From Dyadobacter fermentans DSM 18053 (GTDB lineage: Bacteria > Bacteroidota > Bacteroidia > Cytophagales > Spirosomataceae), in contig NC_013037.1 of assembly GCF_000023125.1 (NCBI RefSeq), positions 4,828,501 to 4,892,500 of the forward strand: DNA of 64,000 nucleotides. The letters are read 5' to 3'. The notes beneath the pieces are model-generated. The model worked only from the letters and a program-made list of their open reading frames with translations, had not been told where the DNA came from and searched no databases. Position numbers and translations under genes: made by a program. Shown in pieces: positions 1 to 8,789 of the stretch. How positions within the stretch are numbered: the stretch's first letter is position 1; each line of letters begins with the position of its first letter.

Positions 1-81
1 AGCGGGGTCCCAGCGTCTGTCGAGCACATAAACGAGCCCTGCGGTGATCGCGATGAATAAAATTGCCTTTACAAACTTCAT
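1..81 (-). CDS. N-terminal fragment of a membrane-anchored protein
   Basis: Only the first 27 codons lie in the window; the gene continues beyond position 1. The start is ATG at 81. The fragment begins MKFVKAILF and forms one hydrophobic helix followed by LDRRWDP, so the product is either an uncleaved inner-membrane anchor or an exported protein with a long signal anchor. Penicillin acylase family proteins of related bacteria begin in a similar way, which makes that a candidate, but the catalytic region is not visible. It precedes nothing else on this strand; cutC ends 38 bases upstream of its start, in the same direction, so the two may be co-transcribed. Confidence 0.5.
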   Translation of the reverse strand, partial: MKFVKAILFIAITAGLVYVLDRRWDPA

Positions 82-118
82 AGAGAGGATGTTGACGTGT
101 GCATTATAAATCGGCGCA

Positions 119-850
119 TTACTCGGCGACTGCCTGCACCATCGCCTCGATCAGTCCGAGATCGGAATACATCACCGACTTCTCGTCCGGGATTTCGCCT
201 GCCATGGAAATACCTTCCGGGAAAAACTTCTGCCGCGCCGGCCGGAACTTCTTGGCCGTCATATGCAGCGAATGCACGCCAGCTGTTTTCAGTTCGGCCG
301 CATTGTTATGGTTTACGCCGCCTCCGGCCATGATCTCGATTTTTCCATCTGCTTCTTTGGCCAGTTTACCGAGCAATTCCGTCGCCTGAATGGCCGACGG
401 TTTCTGGCCGGAGGTGAGGATACGCTCGGCGCCGGTGGCGATCACATCCTTCAATGCTTTCATCGGATCGGGCGTAAGGTCGAACGCCCGGTGGAAAGTC
501 ACTTTCAATGGCGCCGCATAGTCGACGAGCGCCTTTGTGCGCGCCACGTCCACATTACCGTCGGGCGTGAGAATGCCCAGCACGACGCCGTTTGCGCCCA
601 GTTTTTTGGCCAGATCAATGTCTTTCCGCATGATCTCCTCCTCGAAAAAATCATACACAAAATCACCGCCGCGCGGCCTGATCATCACATATATAGGAAT
701 GTCGACGTGTTTTCTTACGATTTCAATGAGACCGGCACTGGGCGTGGTCCCACCTTCACCGAGCCCGCCGCATAATTCAATCCTGCCCGCCCCGCCGGCC
801 TGCGCATTGATACAGGATTCCAGCGAATAAGCGCAAATTTCAATAGTCAT
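119..850 (-). CDS. cutC: CutC family protein (copper homeostasis)
   Basis: A 243-residue protein of the CutC family, a cytoplasmic TIM-barrel fold named for copper tolerance in E. coli, although its reaction is not established. Visible family blocks are IELCGGLGEGG at residues 24-34, MIRPRGGDF at 56-64, FHRAFD at 119-124, ILTSGQ at 144-149 and IMAGGGV at 173-179. The length matches the family (about 245 residues). The ATG at 850 leaves a 138-base divergent space before the HigB-type toxin gene, which must hold the promoters of both. The downstream partial gene lies on the same strand and may belong to the same transcript. No copper-responsive regulator is next to it. Confidence 0.92.
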   Translation of the reverse strand: MTIEICAYSLESCINAQAGGAGRIELCGGLGEGGTTPSAGLIEIVRKHVDIPIYVMIRPRGGDFVYDFFEEEIMRKDIDLAKKLGANGVVLGILTPDGNVDVARTKALVDYAAPLKVTFHRAFDLTPDPMKALKDVIATGAERILTSGQKPSAIQATELLGKLAKEADGKIEIMAGGGVNHNNAAELKTAGVHSLHMTAKKFRPARQKFFPEGISMAGEIPDEKSVMYSDLGLIEAMVQAVAE

Positions 851-988
851 AATATGGTATTTGTAATGGTGAGGGAAATTAAGGGTTTTTCGGGGAGAGG
901 GGAAATGTGGGGGTTACAAACTTTGGAATTCATGAGAAAATTACCATTCTTGTACAGAATTTACCAAATTGGGAATTATTTTTAGCTT

Positions 989-1285
989 ATGAGGATTATT
1001 ACCCGTGGTAGCCTGCGCGATTTTTGGGAAAAGCATCCCGATGCAGAACAGGAACTGAAATATTGGTATGAAAAGATGAAGCGATCCGAGTACCAGACTG
1101 CAAATGAGGTGGTTGTCGATAATCCCAGGACTGATACGGTGGGGAATAATCGGATCGTCTTCAATATTTGCAGGAACCGCTATCGCCTGATAGCATTGTT
1201 CAGATCCCGATTGCAGCGCGTATACATTCGTTTTATTGGCACACACAAAGAATATGACCGGATCACTGATATCAGGAATATATAA
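989..1285 (+). CDS. HigB-type toxin of a type II toxin-antitoxin pair
   Basis: A 98-residue basic protein with the layout of HigB toxins (RelE-like fold mRNA interferases that cut ribosome-bound mRNA). Features seen are the N-terminal strand MRIITRG, the helix LRDFWEKHPDAEQELKYW, the strand NRIVFNICRNRYRLIAL and the C-terminal VYIRFIGTHKEYDRI. The toxin gene comes first and the antitoxin starts four bases after its stop, the gene order typical of HigBA and the reverse of most type II pairs. The complex would be expected to repress its own promoter in the 138-base gap after cutC. The length is complete for the family and nothing suggests decay. Confidence 0.88.
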   Translation: MRIITRGSLRDFWEKHPDAEQELKYWYEKMKRSEYQTANEVVVDNPRTDTVGNNRIVFNICRNRYRLIALFRSRLQRVYIRFIGTHKEYDRITDIRNI

Positions 1286-1289
1286 TGTT

Positions 1290-1667
1290 ATGAAACCGAT
1301 AGAACAAATCAGGAGTGAGTTGCGGCCGATTAGGTCGGAGGCGACTTACCGGGAATACCTGGGAATAATTGATGAGCTGGTAGATTGCGCGGAAAACAGC
1401 CCTGAGGAGGACGTGCTCGAACTGGTGTCGATTTTGGTTGAAAACTACGAAGCGAAGCACTATCCGATAGAGGCACCCGATCCGCTGGAAGCGATTAAGA
1501 TCAGAATGGAGGAGCAGGGTTTGAGGCGAAAGGACATGATCGACTACTTTGGCAGCGCCAGCAGGGTGTCGGAAGTACTGAACAGAAAGCGCCCGCTAAC
1601 CCTCGAAATGATCCGGAAAATTCATAAAGGGTTAGGGATTTCTGCCGAGACATTAATAGCTGTGTAA
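1290..1667 (+). CDS. HigA-type antitoxin with helix-turn-helix
   Basis: A 125-residue antitoxin partner of the preceding HigB-like toxin. The start at 1290 (MKPIEQIRSEL) is chosen because it follows the toxin stop by four bases; an upstream in-frame ATG at 1236 would lie inside the toxin gene. The N-terminal half is acidic and helical and should wrap the toxin. The C-terminal half, roughly residues 70-125 (LRRKDMIDYFGSASRVSEVL), is an Xre/Cro-type helix-turn-helix expected to bind the operator. Translational coupling is likely given the spacing. No terminator is obvious in the 158 bases before the next gene. Confidence 0.86.
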   Translation: MKPIEQIRSELRPIRSEATYREYLGIIDELVDCAENSPEEDVLELVSILVENYEAKHYPIEAPDPLEAIKIRMEEQGLRRKDMIDYFGSASRVSEVLNRKRPLTLEMIRKIHKGLGISAETLIAV

Positions 1668-1780
1668 CTTTTAAATTATTGATATTCAGTGCATTGGATG
1701 TGTCAAGAAAATATATTTTGTAACCCGACAATTATTTTTCTTTTTTTTCGCTTTAAGCTTTTAAAAGATACCAAATTTTT

Positions 1781-1788
1781 TACTTTTG
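1781..1788 (+). promoter_or_regulatory. Putative -7 element TACTTTTG
   Basis: The octamer TACTTTTG fits the Bacteroidota -7 consensus TAnnTTTG and lies 37 bases before the ATG at 1826, inside an AT-rich stretch. No clear TTTG is seen at -33. It is the best promoter candidate for the short gene that follows. Confidence 0.5.
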
Positions 1789-1825
1789 CAGAAAAGTAAA
1801 GTAACCATTAATAGGCGAAAATATT

Positions 1826-2047
1826 ATGTACTGGACTCTCGAACTCGCATCGTACCTTGAAGATGCTCCCTGGCCAGCTACCAAAGACGAGCTAATTGAC
1901 TTTGCAATCAGAACAGGCGCTCCGTTAGAAGTAGTTGAAAACCTTCAGGAGCTTGAAGATGATGGGCAGCCTTATGAAAGCATTGAAGAGATTTGGCCCG
2001 ACTATCCCACCAAAGACGATTTCTTTTTCAACGAAGACGAATACTAA
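1826..2047 (+). CDS. Small acidic DUF2795-like protein
   Basis: A 73-residue, strongly acidic protein ending in FFFNEDEY. Its body (ASYLEDAPWPATKDELIDFA, then APLEVVENLQELEDDGQPYE) looks like the DUF2795 family, short helical proteins conserved across Bacteroidota whose function is unknown. A promoter-like TAnnTTTG lies 37 bases upstream and a strong terminator begins four bases after the stop, so this is a single-gene transcript. High conservation of such a small protein suggests an essential or regulatory role, but the sequence itself does not reveal it. Confidence 0.8.
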   Translation: MYWTLELASYLEDAPWPATKDELIDFAIRTGAPLEVVENLQELEDDGQPYESIEEIWPDYPTKDDFFFNEDEY

Positions 2048-2051
2048 TCCA

Positions 2052-2080
2052 AAACGGCACTCTATCGGTGCCGTTTTTTT
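2052..2080 (+). terminator. Rho-independent terminator
   Basis: A perfect nine-base-pair stem AAACGGCAC / GTGCCGTTT (2052-2060 with 2068-2076) around a seven-base loop, ending in a run of seven T. It closes the DUF2795-like gene. Confidence 0.9.
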
Positions 2081-2235
2081 ATGATATATGGTCTGCTTTT
2101 TTTACGTAACTCGGTCTTCATATTTTTTAAATCTGACAAAAGGAATGTAAATTGTTAGCGTTAACTAATGAGGAGGACGAGGTAAGTTACCGAAAGTGAT
2201 TTAGTCATAACTCATAATTTATCCATTCCAACCCG

Positions 2236-2889
2236 ATGGAGCTTCGATTGTTGAAAGAGCTGGTTAAGAAAGGTGAGGGGGAACATCTGGAATTCAAACT
2301 GAAATCCAATCATCCCGAGAAGATCGTCCGCGAAGTGGTTGCTTTCGCAAATTCAGGTGGCGGTAAGCTGCTGGTCGGAGTGGGTGACGACAAGACCATC
2401 AAAGGTCTGAAAGATGCCGATGAGGATGAATACACCCTCACCCGTGCCATCGACAAGTTTATTTTCCCCAAAATCAGTTTTAAAAAGGAACGCGTGGCCA
2501 TTACGCCCGACCGTGATGTGCTCGTGCTTACGATCCCGCGGAGCGTCGACAAACCGCATTATGTGGTGGACGACACCGGCGCGCGCCAGGCGTACATACG
2601 CGTGGACGACAAGTCCATCCAGGCCAGCCGCGAAATGAAGGAAATTATGCGCCGCGGCCGGGGCGAGCGCGACGTCAGTTTTCAGTACGGTGAAAAGGAA
2701 GAAAAGCTCATGAAGCTGCTCGATGAAAAGGAGTCGGTGACGGTGGATTTGTTCGCAGCATTCGCCGGCATTCCCCGTAAAATTGCTTCTAATACGCTGG
2801 TAGTGATGGTTTTGGCAAGAATCCTGGAAGTGCATCCGCACGAAATGATCGACAAGTTCACGATGTCGATGGCTTACCAGTCGAACTGA
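2236..2889 (+). CDS. Schlafen AlbA_2 domain protein (ATP-binding-like)
   Basis: A 217-residue protein whose first 130 residues form a Schlafen/AlbA_2 domain: EHLEFKLKSNHPEKIVREVV, then VAFANSGGGKLLVGVGDD, and DDTGARQAYIRVDDKS. These domains bind nucleic acid or nucleotides and are often annotated as putative transcriptional regulators. The remaining 70 residues (KEEKLMKLLDEKESVTVDLF) resemble a winged-helix segment, consistent with a DNA-binding role. It is a short version of the family, lacking the large ATPase-like C-terminal part of some members. It is convergent with crcB, with six bases between the stops. The target and role in this organism are unknown. Confidence 0.82.
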   Translation: MELRLLKELVKKGEGEHLEFKLKSNHPEKIVREVVAFANSGGGKLLVGVGDDKTIKGLKDADEDEYTLTRAIDKFIFPKISFKKERVAITPDRDVLVLTIPRSVDKPHYVVDDTGARQAYIRVDDKSIQASREMKEIMRRGRGERDVSFQYGEKEEKLMKLLDEKESVTVDLFAAFAGIPRKIASNTLVVMVLARILEVHPHEMIDKFTMSMAYQSN

Positions 2890-2895
2890 CCGCTG

Positions 2896-3279
2896 TTATA
2901 TTGCCAGAAACGTTTTTCCCAACCACATGCCCAGCAATGTGGCTGCGAAGCATGCGATGATGCTGATCAGGATGTTGAGGGAAGCTTCTACCCAGCGATC
3001 GTTGAGGAAAAGCTGGATCGTTTCATTGCTGAAACTTGAAAATGTGCTGAACCCGCCGCAGAATCCGACGACGACAAAAAGCCTTGACGTGGCAACTAAA
3101 TCAGCCGATTTGAATGTGGCCCAGCCGCCGAATGTGCCGAGGATCAGGCACGCTAAAATATTGGCCGTCAGCGTTCCGAATGGGAACACCGACGGCCATT
3201 GAGAAAATGCTCTTCCGATTCCGTAGCGCGCCAGGCTGCCTAATCCACCTCCTACAAAAACGATGATCAGGTTGTTCAT
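2896..3279 (-). CDS. crcB: Fluoride channel CrcB/Fluc
   Basis: A 127-residue inner-membrane protein with four hydrophobic segments, the size of the Fluc fluoride channel subunit, which works as an antiparallel dimer exporting F-. The family signatures GGGLGSLARYGIGR near residues 10-23 and GFCGGFSTFSSFSNE near 72-86 are both present; the latter holds the conserved pore-lining phenylalanine/serine track. Only one copy is seen, so it would form a homodimer. It follows the DUF3127 gene on the same strand by 27 bases. No fluoride riboswitch was found in the short upstream gap. Confidence 0.93.
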   Translation of the reverse strand: MNNLIIVFVGGGLGSLARYGIGRAFSQWPSVFPFGTLTANILACLILGTFGGWATFKSADLVATSRLFVVVGFCGGFSTFSSFSNETIQLFLNDRWVEASLNILISIIACFAATLLGMWLGKTFLAI

Positions 3280-3306
3280 TGCGGCTGGCCGTCGGATGGA
3301 TGTTGA

Positions 3307-3669
3307 TTAGAACGGCAGGTCGTCCGATTCGTCTTCGGTGAAAGTGGTTACCGGGGGCAGGGGTGCACCTCCTGCGTTGTAACCTGCATTGCCGCCTCCG
3401 CTTGCGCCTGCTTTTTCTACTTTCCATGCGCGCACTTCGGTATACCAGCGTGAATTGTACTCGCGGCTTTCGATATCGATGGAAGCCGTCACCGAGTCAT
3501 TTATTTGCAGGTTAGCCTGGTCAATCTTGTCGCCCCAAAGCGAAATACATACTTTTTTAGGGTATTGAGAGGGTATTTCAAGAATAAACTCCTGTTTGCG
3601 CCACATTCCGTTTTTTCCCTGGCCGGTAACTTCGGGCAGCAAAGAAATGACTGTTCCTGATACTTCCAT
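3307..3669 (-). CDS. DUF3127 family OB-fold-like protein
   Basis: A 120-residue protein starting MEVSGTVISLLPEVTGQGKN. The start at 3669 is preferred over an upstream ATG at 3738, whose extra residues are not family-like and run up against the next gene. The core (WRKQEFILEIPSQYPKKVCI, then SREYNSRWYTEVRAWKVEK) matches DUF3127, proteins resembling single-stranded DNA-binding OB folds that are common in Bacteroidota and have no defined role. After residue 85 comes a glycine-rich linker and an acidic tip ending DESDDLPF, very like the C-terminal tip of SSB that recruits partner proteins. That resemblance is seen directly; a DNA-binding role is inference. Confidence 0.85.
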   Translation of the reverse strand: MEVSGTVISLLPEVTGQGKNGMWRKQEFILEIPSQYPKKVCISLWGDKIDQANLQINDSVTASIDIESREYNSRWYTEVRAWKVEKAGASGGGNAGYNAGGAPLPPVTTFTEDESDDLPF

Positions 3670-3747
3670 TGATAATATGTTTTTTAGTGTCCTGTCAAAA
3701 ATGGTTCCAAAAGTAAGGCTTTTGGACTTTGATTGCAACGCTCGTTG

Positions 3748-4893
3748 CTAATCGGTGCCGATCGCCTGATCAAGGTCGGCGATGAGATCTTCTACATCCT
3801 CAATTCCCACGCTAAGCCGGATCAATGTGTCTTTCAAGCCTATTTTCAGCCGCTCTTCCCGCGGCATTCCGCCGTGCGACATGCTTGCAGGATGCGTGCA
3901 CAGCGATTCGACACCGCCCAGCGACTCGCCCAATGCGAATATTTGCAGGTTTTCCATCGTCCGCACGGCCGTTTGATAACTGTCATCTTTCAATTCAAAT
4001 GATACGACGCCGCCAAACCCGCGCATTTGCCGTGCCGCCAGCTCGTGGCCGGGATGAGCGGGCAAGCCGGGGTAATACACTTTGCCGACTTTGGGATGTG
4101 CTGAAAGCCACACCGCCACCTGCGCGGCATTTTCGCAATGGCGCTGCATTCTGATGTGCAGCGTTTTTAATCCCCTCAATACCAGAAAGCAGTCCTGCGG
4201 CCCCGGTACCGCGCCGCTGGCGTTCTGAATGAACTTCAATTGCGCCGCCAGCTCGTCGTTGCTGGTGACCAGCGCGCCCATTACCGTGTCGGAATGGCCG
4301 CCAAGGTATTTGGTAACCGAATGCATCACCATATCGGCGCCGAGGTCGAGCGGGTTTTGCAGATAGGGCGATGCAAAAGTATTGTCCACGCAGGTAAGCA
4401 CGTTCCGTTCCTTGCAAATGCGGGTTACCTGCTCGATATCAATGATTTTCAGCAGTGGATTGGTAGGCGTTTCGAGCCACACCATTCGCGTTTTTGCTGA
4501 AATCAGCTGAGCGATAGCGGGCACTTCTTCCAGGTCAATAAATCGAAAAACCAATCCCAGCGGCTCGAAAATGCGTTTCATAAGGCGGTAGGTGCCACCG
4601 TAAATGTCGCTAGGGGCGATGATTTCGTCGCCGGGCCGGAAAAGTTTCAGCACAGCGTCGGTGGCCGCCAGGCCGGAAGCGTAGCAAAGGCCGTGTTTGC
4701 CGTTTTCCAACGCCGCCAAAGCGGTTTGCAATGCGGTGCGCGTCGGGTTGCTGCTGCGGCCGTACTCATAGCCTTTGTGCTTGCCGGGGCTTTCCTGCAC
4801 GTAGGTGGAGGTTTGGTAAATGGGCGTCATAATGGCGCCGGTAGCAGGGTCCGGCTCGACGCCCGCGTGGATGGCTTTGGTTGCGAAATTCAT
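3748..4893 (-). CDS. PLP-dependent trans-sulfuration enzyme (cystathionine gamma-synthase/lyase type)
   Basis: A 381-residue Cys/Met metabolism PLP enzyme. Landmarks: YGRSSNPTR at residues 44-52, the cofactor phosphate site around 72-77, CVDNTF at 168-173, and the PLP lysine K195 in [11 protein letters not shown]. It interconverts cystathionine, homocysteine and cysteine precursors in the cytoplasm. Synthase and gamma-lyase cannot be separated by eye, so no symbol is given. The ATG at 4893 starts the conserved region ([11 protein letters not shown]); an upstream ATG at 4935 adds 14 unrelated residues. Its 5' end faces the VTT gene head to head with little or no space. No SAM riboswitch was recognised upstream. 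Confidence 0.93.
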   Translation of the reverse strand: MNFATKAIHAGVEPDPATGAIMTPIYQTSTYVQESPGKHKGYEYGRSSNPTRTALQTALAALENGKHGLCYASGLAATDAVLKLFRPGDEIIAPSDIYGGTYRLMKRIFEPLGLVFRFIDLEEVPAIAQLISAKTRMVWLETPTNPLLKIIDIEQVTRICKERNVLTCVDNTFASPYLQNPLDLGADMVMHSVTKYLGGHSDTVMGALVTSNDELAAQLKFIQNASGAVPGPQDCFLVLRGLKTLHIRMQRHCENAAQVAVWLSAHPKVGKVYYPGLPAHPGHELAARQMRGFGGVVSFELKDDSYQTAVRTMENLQIFALGESLGGVESLCTHPASMSHGGMPREERLKIGLKDTLIRLSVGIEDVEDLIADLDQAIGTD

Positions 4894-5678
4894 TTCTAGG
4901 GGCCTCAAAATATAATTGCAGAAAAGCAAGTTCACAAAAACCTTTTGTCAAAACAACTGGTTATCCATTTAGGAAAAAAGTCAAATTAGCCTTGGAAACG
5001 TCTACACCAAAAAGATTCTCTCTTCCGGTCGTCGTAAGCATACTGATGACGATCGTGCCGTTGGTGACGACCTCCGTTCTGACGGCCTGGGCGATCAATC
5101 ATGAAAAGCTACTGCGTGATTTGCCTATCGAATGGTGGGTAGGGGTGACGTTTATTCTTACGCTGGCGTCGGCCTCGGCGCTTACGCCTCCTACATTCCT
5201 GGCATTAGTTTACGGCTATTTTCTGGGCTGGACTTCCTTGCCGATGCTTTTCGGGCTGAATGTGGGCGCGATCGCGATCATTTATATATCGGCCAACTTC
5301 CTGCATGCGGCGTCGGTGCGGGGCTATCTCATTCAGATTTACCCGCAGGTAGGGAGCTTGCTGCGGCGGTTTTACAAAAATGAGCTGCGGTTGATCTTTT
5401 TCGCCAAATTATCGCCTGTGCTGCCGTTTGCGATCACTAACCTCTTTTTTGCGATGGCCGGGGCGCGGTTCAAGCAGGTGCTTACGGGTGGAACATTAGG
5501 GATGATCCCGCGTACGATGCTGGCCGTGTGGGCGGGGAAAGAGGCGCAGGATATCCGCTACTTGCTCGAACATCCCAATGAAGGTCTGGCGACAAAAATC
5601 GTGCTGATCGTGCTGATCATTATTTCAACCGTAGGCATCGGATATTTCTTCAAAGACAAGAGCATGGTAGAATCATAG
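4881..5678 (+). CDS. TVP38/TMEM64 family (VTT domain) membrane protein
   Basis: Up to 265 residues with about five or six membrane segments. The VTT-domain core is visible as ALTPPTFLALVYGYFLGW, GAIAIIYISANFL and the loop FAKLSPVLPFAITNLFFAMA, followed by GTLGMIPRTMLAVWAGK. Such proteins sit in the inner membrane and are related to DedA; their transport function is uncertain. The ATG at 4881 overlaps the start of the divergent trans-sulfuration gene by 13 bases and gives an unlikely basic leader. A TTG at 4992, just before ETSTPKRFSLP, is a plausible real start and would leave about 100 bases for promoters. The protein is complete at its C-terminus. Confidence 0.85.
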   Translation: MRNSFLGASKYNCRKASSQKPFVKTTGYPFRKKVKLALETSTPKRFSLPVVVSILMTIVPLVTTSVLTAWAINHEKLLRDLPIEWWVGVTFILTLASASALTPPTFLALVYGYFLGWTSLPMLFGLNVGAIAIIYISANFLHAASVRGYLIQIYPQVGSLLRRFYKNELRLIFFAKLSPVLPFAITNLFFAMAGARFKQVLTGGTLGMIPRTMLAVWAGKEAQDIRYLLEHPNEGLATKIVLIVLIIISTVGIGYFFKDKSMVES

Positions 5679-5804
5679 GCGTGTTGTTCATAAATTAATA
5701 ACGTGCTTTGATAATATCGTACAATAAAAGGCTACGAAACGCTACAAAACCATCAACTTCATCCTGTTTCTTTGTGGTAAAGTTATAAATACCCGAAAAG
5801 TAGA

Positions 5805-7388
5805 ATGAAATCCTTACCTTTCATTGACCTCCTCATTGTAATTGCCTACCTCGCAGGGATGGTGGCTGTCGGGATTTATTTTTCGCGAAAAAATACCGAT
5901 GCCGACCAATTTACCAAAGCCTCGGGCCGCATTCCCGGCTGGGCGATCGGTATTTCGATATATGCTACTTTTTTGAGCAGTAATACCTTTCTGGGTGTGC
6001 CGGGCAAGGCGTTCGGCAGCAACTGGAGTTCTTTCGTGTTCAGCTTATCGATGCCGTTTGCAGCCTGGGTGGCTACCCGGTTTTTCATACCATTCTACCG
6101 CAGTACCGGCGAAGTTTCGGCTTACACCCATCTTGAACACCGTTTTGGGCCGTGGGCGCGCACTTACGCGGTGGTTTGCTTCCTGCTCACCCAGCTCGCA
6201 CGCATGGGTTCGATCTTTTTCGGCATCGCATTGAGCTTGCAGGCGCTTACAGGTTACCCCATGTCGACGATCATGGTCGTGGTGGGCATTTGCATTGTGC
6301 TGTACACCGTAATGGGCGGTATGGAAGCGGTGATATGGACGGAGGTGGTACAGGGCGTGATCAAGACCGTGGGCGCATTAGTGATTCTTTATCTGGTAGT
6401 TACGGGCGTTTCAGGCGGGATGCCGAGCATTGTCGAGATCGGTAAGGCCAATGACAAATTCAGCCTGGGTACGCTGGCGCCGGATTTTACGACGGCATCC
6501 TTCTGGGTGATTTTGCTTTACGGGTTTTTCATGAACCTGAATAACTTTGGAATGGACCAAAACTACGTACAGCGCTACCACACCACGGCTTCGGCGAAGG
6601 AGGCGGCGAGTTCGGTCTGGCTTTGTGTGTATTTGTATGTGCCTGTTTCGCTGATATTCTTTTTACTCGGAACCTGCCTTTTTGCTTATTACCAGGGCAA
6701 TCCCGAGTTGCTCCAAACCATTAAAATGCAGGTAGCGGCTGAAAAACTGCCCGGCGGAACGTCGGATGCGATCACCAGCCTGGCTGCCACGCTCACGCCT
6801 GCCGACTATGGCGATAAGGTAATGCCGCATTTCATGGTGACGAAAGTGCCCGTGGGGCTTCTGGGCCTGATTATCGCCGCGATCATGTCGGCTGCCATGA
6901 GCACGATCAGCTCGGGAATGAATGCCTCTGCAACGGTTTTTTCAGTGGATATTTATCAAAAATATATCAATCCGGACCTTACACCGAAGCAATCGCTTCG
7001 CCTGCTCTATGTTGCTACCACCGTATTCGGCTTGCTGGGAATGGTGACGGGCATTGCGATGATCGGCGTCAAAAGCGTGCTGGATGTGTGGTGGATGCTT
7101 TCAGGGATTTTCGCGGGCGGGATGCTTGGATTGTTCCTGCTGGGCATGATTTCCAAAAGTACAAAGAATACCGAGGCGCTCACCGCCACAATTATCGGGA
7201 TTATCGTGATCGTGTGGATGACATTTTCGACGCAACTGCCTGACAGTTATTCGGTTTTGCGCAACCCGCTCCATCAGAACATGATCATGGTGGTAGGAAC
7301 CCTGACAATCTTTTTGGCCGGCGTGCTGCTCACCAGGCTGAGACGCAAGCAGCCCTCAGAAAAAGAAGTGCTTTTACCAAGCAAATAA
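5805..7388 (+). CDS. Sodium:solute symporter (SSS family)
   Basis: A 527-residue inner-membrane carrier with about 13 helices. The SSS family pattern is clear: ADQFTKASGRIPGWAIGIS near residues 33-51, then TFLSSNTFLGVPGKAFG, GGMEAVIWTEVVQGVIKT, and the sodium-site helix AAIMSAAMSTISSGMNASAT. It takes up an organic solute with Na+. The gene is followed after 66 bases by a DapA-family aldolase and later by an AraC regulator, so the substrate may be a sugar acid or an amino-sugar such as sialic acid whose breakdown needs an aldolase. That substrate is inference; no other catabolic gene is present. Confidence 0.93.
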   Translation: MKSLPFIDLLIVIAYLAGMVAVGIYFSRKNTDADQFTKASGRIPGWAIGISIYATFLSSNTFLGVPGKAFGSNWSSFVFSLSMPFAAWVATRFFIPFYRSTGEVSAYTHLEHRFGPWARTYAVVCFLLTQLARMGSIFFGIALSLQALTGYPMSTIMVVVGICIVLYTVMGGMEAVIWTEVVQGVIKTVGALVILYLVVTGVSGGMPSIVEIGKANDKFSLGTLAPDFTTASFWVILLYGFFMNLNNFGMDQNYVQRYHTTASAKEAASSVWLCVYLYVPVSLIFFLLGTCLFAYYQGNPELLQTIKMQVAAEKLPGGTSDAITSLAATLTPADYGDKVMPHFMVTKVPVGLLGLIIAAIMSAAMSTISSGMNASATVFSVDIYQKYINPDLTPKQSLRLLYVATTVFGLLGMVTGIAMIGVKSVLDVWWMLSGIFAGGMLGLFLLGMISKSTKNTEALTATIIGIIVIVWMTFSTQLPDSYSVLRNPLHQNMIMVVGTLTIFLAGVLLTRLRRKQPSEKEVLLPSK

Positions 7389-7454
7389 GTACGTACCGGC
7401 CAATGCGCCGGCTGGATGGACTTTTTTCACATAAGTTATATAACACCAAATACG

Positions 7455-8435
7455 ATGTCATCTGTAACGTCTTCCTCCGTGTCGTTGCCGCAAGGCTTCA
7501 TTCCCGTCATGCTTACCCCTTTCCTGGATTCGGGGGAGGTGGATTACGAAGGCCTGAAAGCATTGACGGACCTGTACCTCGACGCGGGCGCGGCGGGGTT
7601 GTTTGCCAACTGCCTTTCCAGCGAAATGTATGAATTAACGGTGGAAGAGCGGCTGGCCGTTACACGGACAGTGGTGGAACACACGGCCGGACGGGTGCCC
7701 GTGGTAGCCACCGGCACGTTTGGGGGACCGATCGCGGATCAGGCGGACTTCGTTAAACGTATATATGATACCGGTGTGCAGGCGGTGATTGTAATTACCG
7801 GACTGCTGGCCGACGAGGATGAAACTGACGAAGTATTTATCCAACGGGCGAAGGAGCTGATCAGTCTGACGGACGATATCCCGCTTGGTTTCTACGAATG
7901 CCCCGTTCCTTACAAAAGACTGATCAATAGCGATGTGCTGGCGGAATTACTGCCTTCTAACCGCATTATTTACCACAAAGACACTTGCCTGGACCTCGAC
8001 GAGGTGGTGCGCAGGATTGCTGTGGCGGATGGTTACCGTTTCGGGCTGTATGATGCCTACATGGTGAACGCCGTGGCGTCGCTCAATGCCGGGGCTGCGG
8101 GGCTTTCCTGCATTCAGGGTAACATTTATCCGGAACTGATTGTCTGGATTTGCGAAAATTACAACAACGAGGACAAGCAGGAGGAGGTGAAAGTCCTGCA
8201 ACAGTTTTTCATCGACTCGATGGACATCGTGCATTCGGCATACCCGACGATCGCTAAATATTGCCTGCAAAAAAGAGGATTCCCCATCTCAACCTACACG
8301 CGGCGCGACGTGGGTGAGCTGACGGTCGATTTGCAGGAGCGCGCCGATCAGCTGCTCGATGATGTGGACAGGATTCAGGCGGAGCTGGGTATTGCGAGCG
8401 TATTCAAAAAGACGCTTGAAATACCATTGAAATAA
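7455..8435 (+). CDS. Dihydrodipicolinate synthase (DapA) family aldolase
   Basis: A 326-residue (beta/alpha)8 class I aldolase-type protein. The start at 7455 (MSSVTSSSVSLP) is preferred; an in-frame ATG at 7416 would add 13 residues. The family core is seen as GFIPVMLTPF at the start, YECPVPYKR with the conserved tyrosine, and YHKDTCLDLDEV, where the lysine is the likely Schiff-base residue. The sequence diverges from true DapA, so it probably acts on a different 2-keto acid; N-acetylneuraminate lyase and keto-deoxy-sugar-acid aldolases belong to the same superfamily. Placement behind the symporter suggests it processes the imported compound. Confidence 0.88.
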   Translation: MSSVTSSSVSLPQGFIPVMLTPFLDSGEVDYEGLKALTDLYLDAGAAGLFANCLSSEMYELTVEERLAVTRTVVEHTAGRVPVVATGTFGGPIADQADFVKRIYDTGVQAVIVITGLLADEDETDEVFIQRAKELISLTDDIPLGFYECPVPYKRLINSDVLAELLPSNRIIYHKDTCLDLDEVVRRIAVADGYRFGLYDAYMVNAVASLNAGAAGLSCIQGNIYPELIVWICENYNNEDKQEEVKVLQQFFIDSMDIVHSAYPTIAKYCLQKRGFPISTYTRRDVGELTVDLQERADQLLDDVDRIQAELGIASVFKKTLEIPLK

Positions 8436-8465
8436 CCCATCGGACCAAACCCTATTTTTAGAGCT

Positions 8466-8789
8466 ATGACTTTCCCTAATCAACAAATTTTGGATCGGGT
8501 AACCCAGGGTGACGAGGCGGCATTTACGCAACTACGTTCGTATTTCCACGTCCCGGCATTCAAATTTTGCTCCGTTCTGTTGAAGGACGAGACGGAGGCG
8601 GAGCATGTCATCGATTCCGTTTTTAACAAGATCTGGAATGACCGTCTTGACCTGCGGGCGGAGGGAAACTTTCAATCGTACCTGTTCAGCAGCCTCAAAG
8701 ACCAGATTTTCGGCGAAATGAAAAGGTATGCCGACCCCGTGGCCCGAAAGCAGTATTTCGATCGGATCCAGTCGCTTGGCGTCAGTTAA
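8466..8789 (+). CDS. Sigma-70 region 2-like protein lacking region 4
   Basis: A 107-residue protein that resembles the N-terminal half of an ECF sigma factor: ILDRVTQGDEAAFTQLRSYF, then DETEAEHVIDSVFNKIWNDR and FQSYLFSSLKDQIFGEMKRY, the pattern of region 2. It stops just after where the linker should begin, so region 4, which binds the -35 element, is absent. The reading frame ends in a clean TAA and no continuation in another frame was recognised in the next 150 bases. It may be a degenerate sigma factor, or a small protein that competes for core polymerase. It starts 30 bases after the aldolase gene and may be co-transcribed. Confidence 0.65.
   Translation: MTFPNQQILDRVTQGDEAAFTQLRSYFHVPAFKFCSVLLKDETEAEHVIDSVFNKIWNDRLDLRAEGNFQSYLFSSLKDQIFGEMKRYADPVARKQYFDRIQSLGVS

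Noticed and set aside
4894..4991. SAM riboswitch upstream of the trans-sulfuration gene
   Set aside because: The available space is under 100 bases and shows no SAM-aptamer core.
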